This document shows positions 5,036-5,789 of a stretch of 5,789 bases of DNA, piece after piece. Both the position numbers and the translations under genes were made by a program. Every line of letters begins with the position of its first letter. The first letter of the stretch is position 1. The notes below the pieces were generated by a model that was not told the origin of the DNA, did not search any database, and saw nothing but the letters and a program-made list of their open reading frames with translations. The stretch covers positions 1 through 5,789 of the forward strand of contig JAABQU010000049.1 in the NCBI GenBank assembly GCA_011391285.1, read 5' to 3'. The DNA is from Thiobacillus sp. Its GTDB lineage: Bacteria; Pseudomonadota; Gammaproteobacteria; Burkholderiales; Thiobacillaceae.

Positions 5036-5789
5036 ATGCGTTATCCCACTTCACTTGTCCGTTCCATCGGTTCGACCGTCCTGTTGTGCCTGCCCTTGCT
5101 TGCACACGGCGCCGATTACCGTTTTGGCGTATTCGCCGGCAGCGCCAGCAAGGATAACCAGTCCGAACTGCGTGCAGAATTCAAGCCGCTGGCCGAGTAC
5201 CTCGCACAGAAAACCGGTTCCAGTGTCAGGCTGGAAATCAGCCAGAGCTTCAAGAACATGGAAAACCGCCTGAACAACGAAGGCCACTTCGCGTTCCTGC
5301 TCGCGCCGGCCCAGATCACAGCGGAAGCCATCGAGGGGGGATTTGTGCCGGTCGCCAAGTGGAACAAGCCACTGTTCGGCATTTTTGTGGTCGCCGCCGA
5401 CGCGCCCTACAGGAGTGTCGCCGAACTCAGGGGCGCACACGTCGGTCTCGCCTCGCGGGATACGGCAATCGGCCCCCTGTGCATGGACACGATCGCTAAA
5501 TCCAAACTGCGTGCCGACCGCGACTTCGGTTCGGTTTATGAAGGCAAGTTCATGGATGTGCTAACGAAGGAGATGAGGTCCGGCAGCCGGGATGCCGTCT
5601 GCATCAGTCCGATCGCCTGGAAAACCCTGAACCAGGAAGCGCCCGGCGCATTCCGTGTTCTGACAGAGACCGCACGCATTCCCGGCTTCGCCCTCAGCAT
5701 CAACGACAGCCTGGATGAGCAGGACAAGAAGAAGCTGGCCGCTGCATTGACCGGCATCGGTGGCAATGCCGAAGGCAAGGCCGCGCTGG
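5036..5789 (+). CDS. PhnD-like periplasmic solute-binding protein (phosphate/phosphite/phosphonate-type), 3' end outside window
   Basis: Exported type-2 periplasmic binding protein of the PhnD-like family (PF12974 type). The 251 visible residues start MRYPTSLVRSIGSTVLLCLP, a Sec signal peptide with likely cleavage near AHG-A (about residues 25/26). There is no proper lipobox before C18. The mature part opens ADYRFGVFAGSASKD, followed by FKPLAEYLAQKTGSSVRLE, the usual first strand and helix of PhnD-like proteins. FAFLLAPAQI, FGIFVVAA and the hinge-like SVAELRGAHVGLASRD come next, then DAVCISPIAWKTL. C149 and C189 could form a disulphide. Members are usually about 280-320 residues, so only the C-terminus is missing. 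No ABC permease or ATPase is visible, so it may be an orphan binding protein. Following a GGDEF-EAL gene by 144 bases on the same strand, it may act in sensing rather than uptake; this is inference. The ligand cannot be told from sequence. Confidence 0.87.
   Translation, partial: MRYPTSLVRSIGSTVLLCLPLLAHGADYRFGVFAGSASKDNQSELRAEFKPLAEYLAQKTGSSVRLEISQSFKNMENRLNNEGHFAFLLAPAQITAEAIEGGFVPVAKWNKPLFGIFVVAADAPYRSVAELRGAHVGLASRDTAIGPLCMDTIAKSKLRADRDFGSVYEGKFMDVLTKEMRSGSRDAVCISPIAWKTLNQEAPGAFRVLTETARIPGFALSINDSLDEQDKKKLAAALTGIGGNAEGKAAL

Noticed and set aside
5116..5440. Minus-strand open frames opposite the PhnD-like gene
   Set aside because: The plus-strand frame has a signal peptide, a strong ribosome-binding site and PhnD-like segments. 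The opposite frames lack any of these.

Overview
The window is GC-rich, densely coding proteobacterial chromosome. The divergent ppsA/ppsR pair, the membrane GGDEF-EAL protein and the codon usage fit a betaproteobacterium best (Nitrosomonadales- or Rhodocyclales-like). That placement is inference from gene content, not a measured affiliation. No RNA genes, insertion sequences, CRISPR arrays or signs of recent transfer were seen.

Layout. (1) Positions 1-1841, minus strand: the N-terminal three quarters of phosphoenolpyruvate synthase (ppsA), cut by the left edge. (2) Positions 1853-2632, plus strand: ppsR, the bifunctional kinase/pyrophosphorylase that switches PpsA off and on. The two genes diverge with only 11 bp between their start codons, and their Shine-Dalgarno sites sit side by side inside those 11 bp. 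(3) Positions 2633-2839: a roughly 200-bp non-coding stretch whose last 75 bases hold several inverted repeats, some mutually exclusive. It looks like a structured leader for the next gene. (4) Positions 2840-4891, plus strand: a membrane-anchored GGDEF-EAL c-di-GMP enzyme with a periplasmic helical sensor domain and with both catalytic motif sets and the inhibitory site intact. (5) Positions 4892-5035: a spacer with further inverted repeats. (6) Positions 5036-5789, plus strand: a Sec-exported PhnD-like periplasmic solute-binding protein, cut by the right edge.

How they work together. ppsA and ppsR form a known enzyme/regulator pair controlling pyruvate to PEP conversion at the gluconeogenic branch point. 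The GGDEF-EAL gene and the PhnD-like gene are co-oriented. They could form a sensing unit in which the periplasmic binding protein feeds a ligand signal to the periplasmic domain of the c-di-GMP enzyme, but this is inference from adjacency only. I see no wholly new system. The points most worth a second look are the 11-bp divergent junction and the structured leader in front of the c-di-GMP gene.
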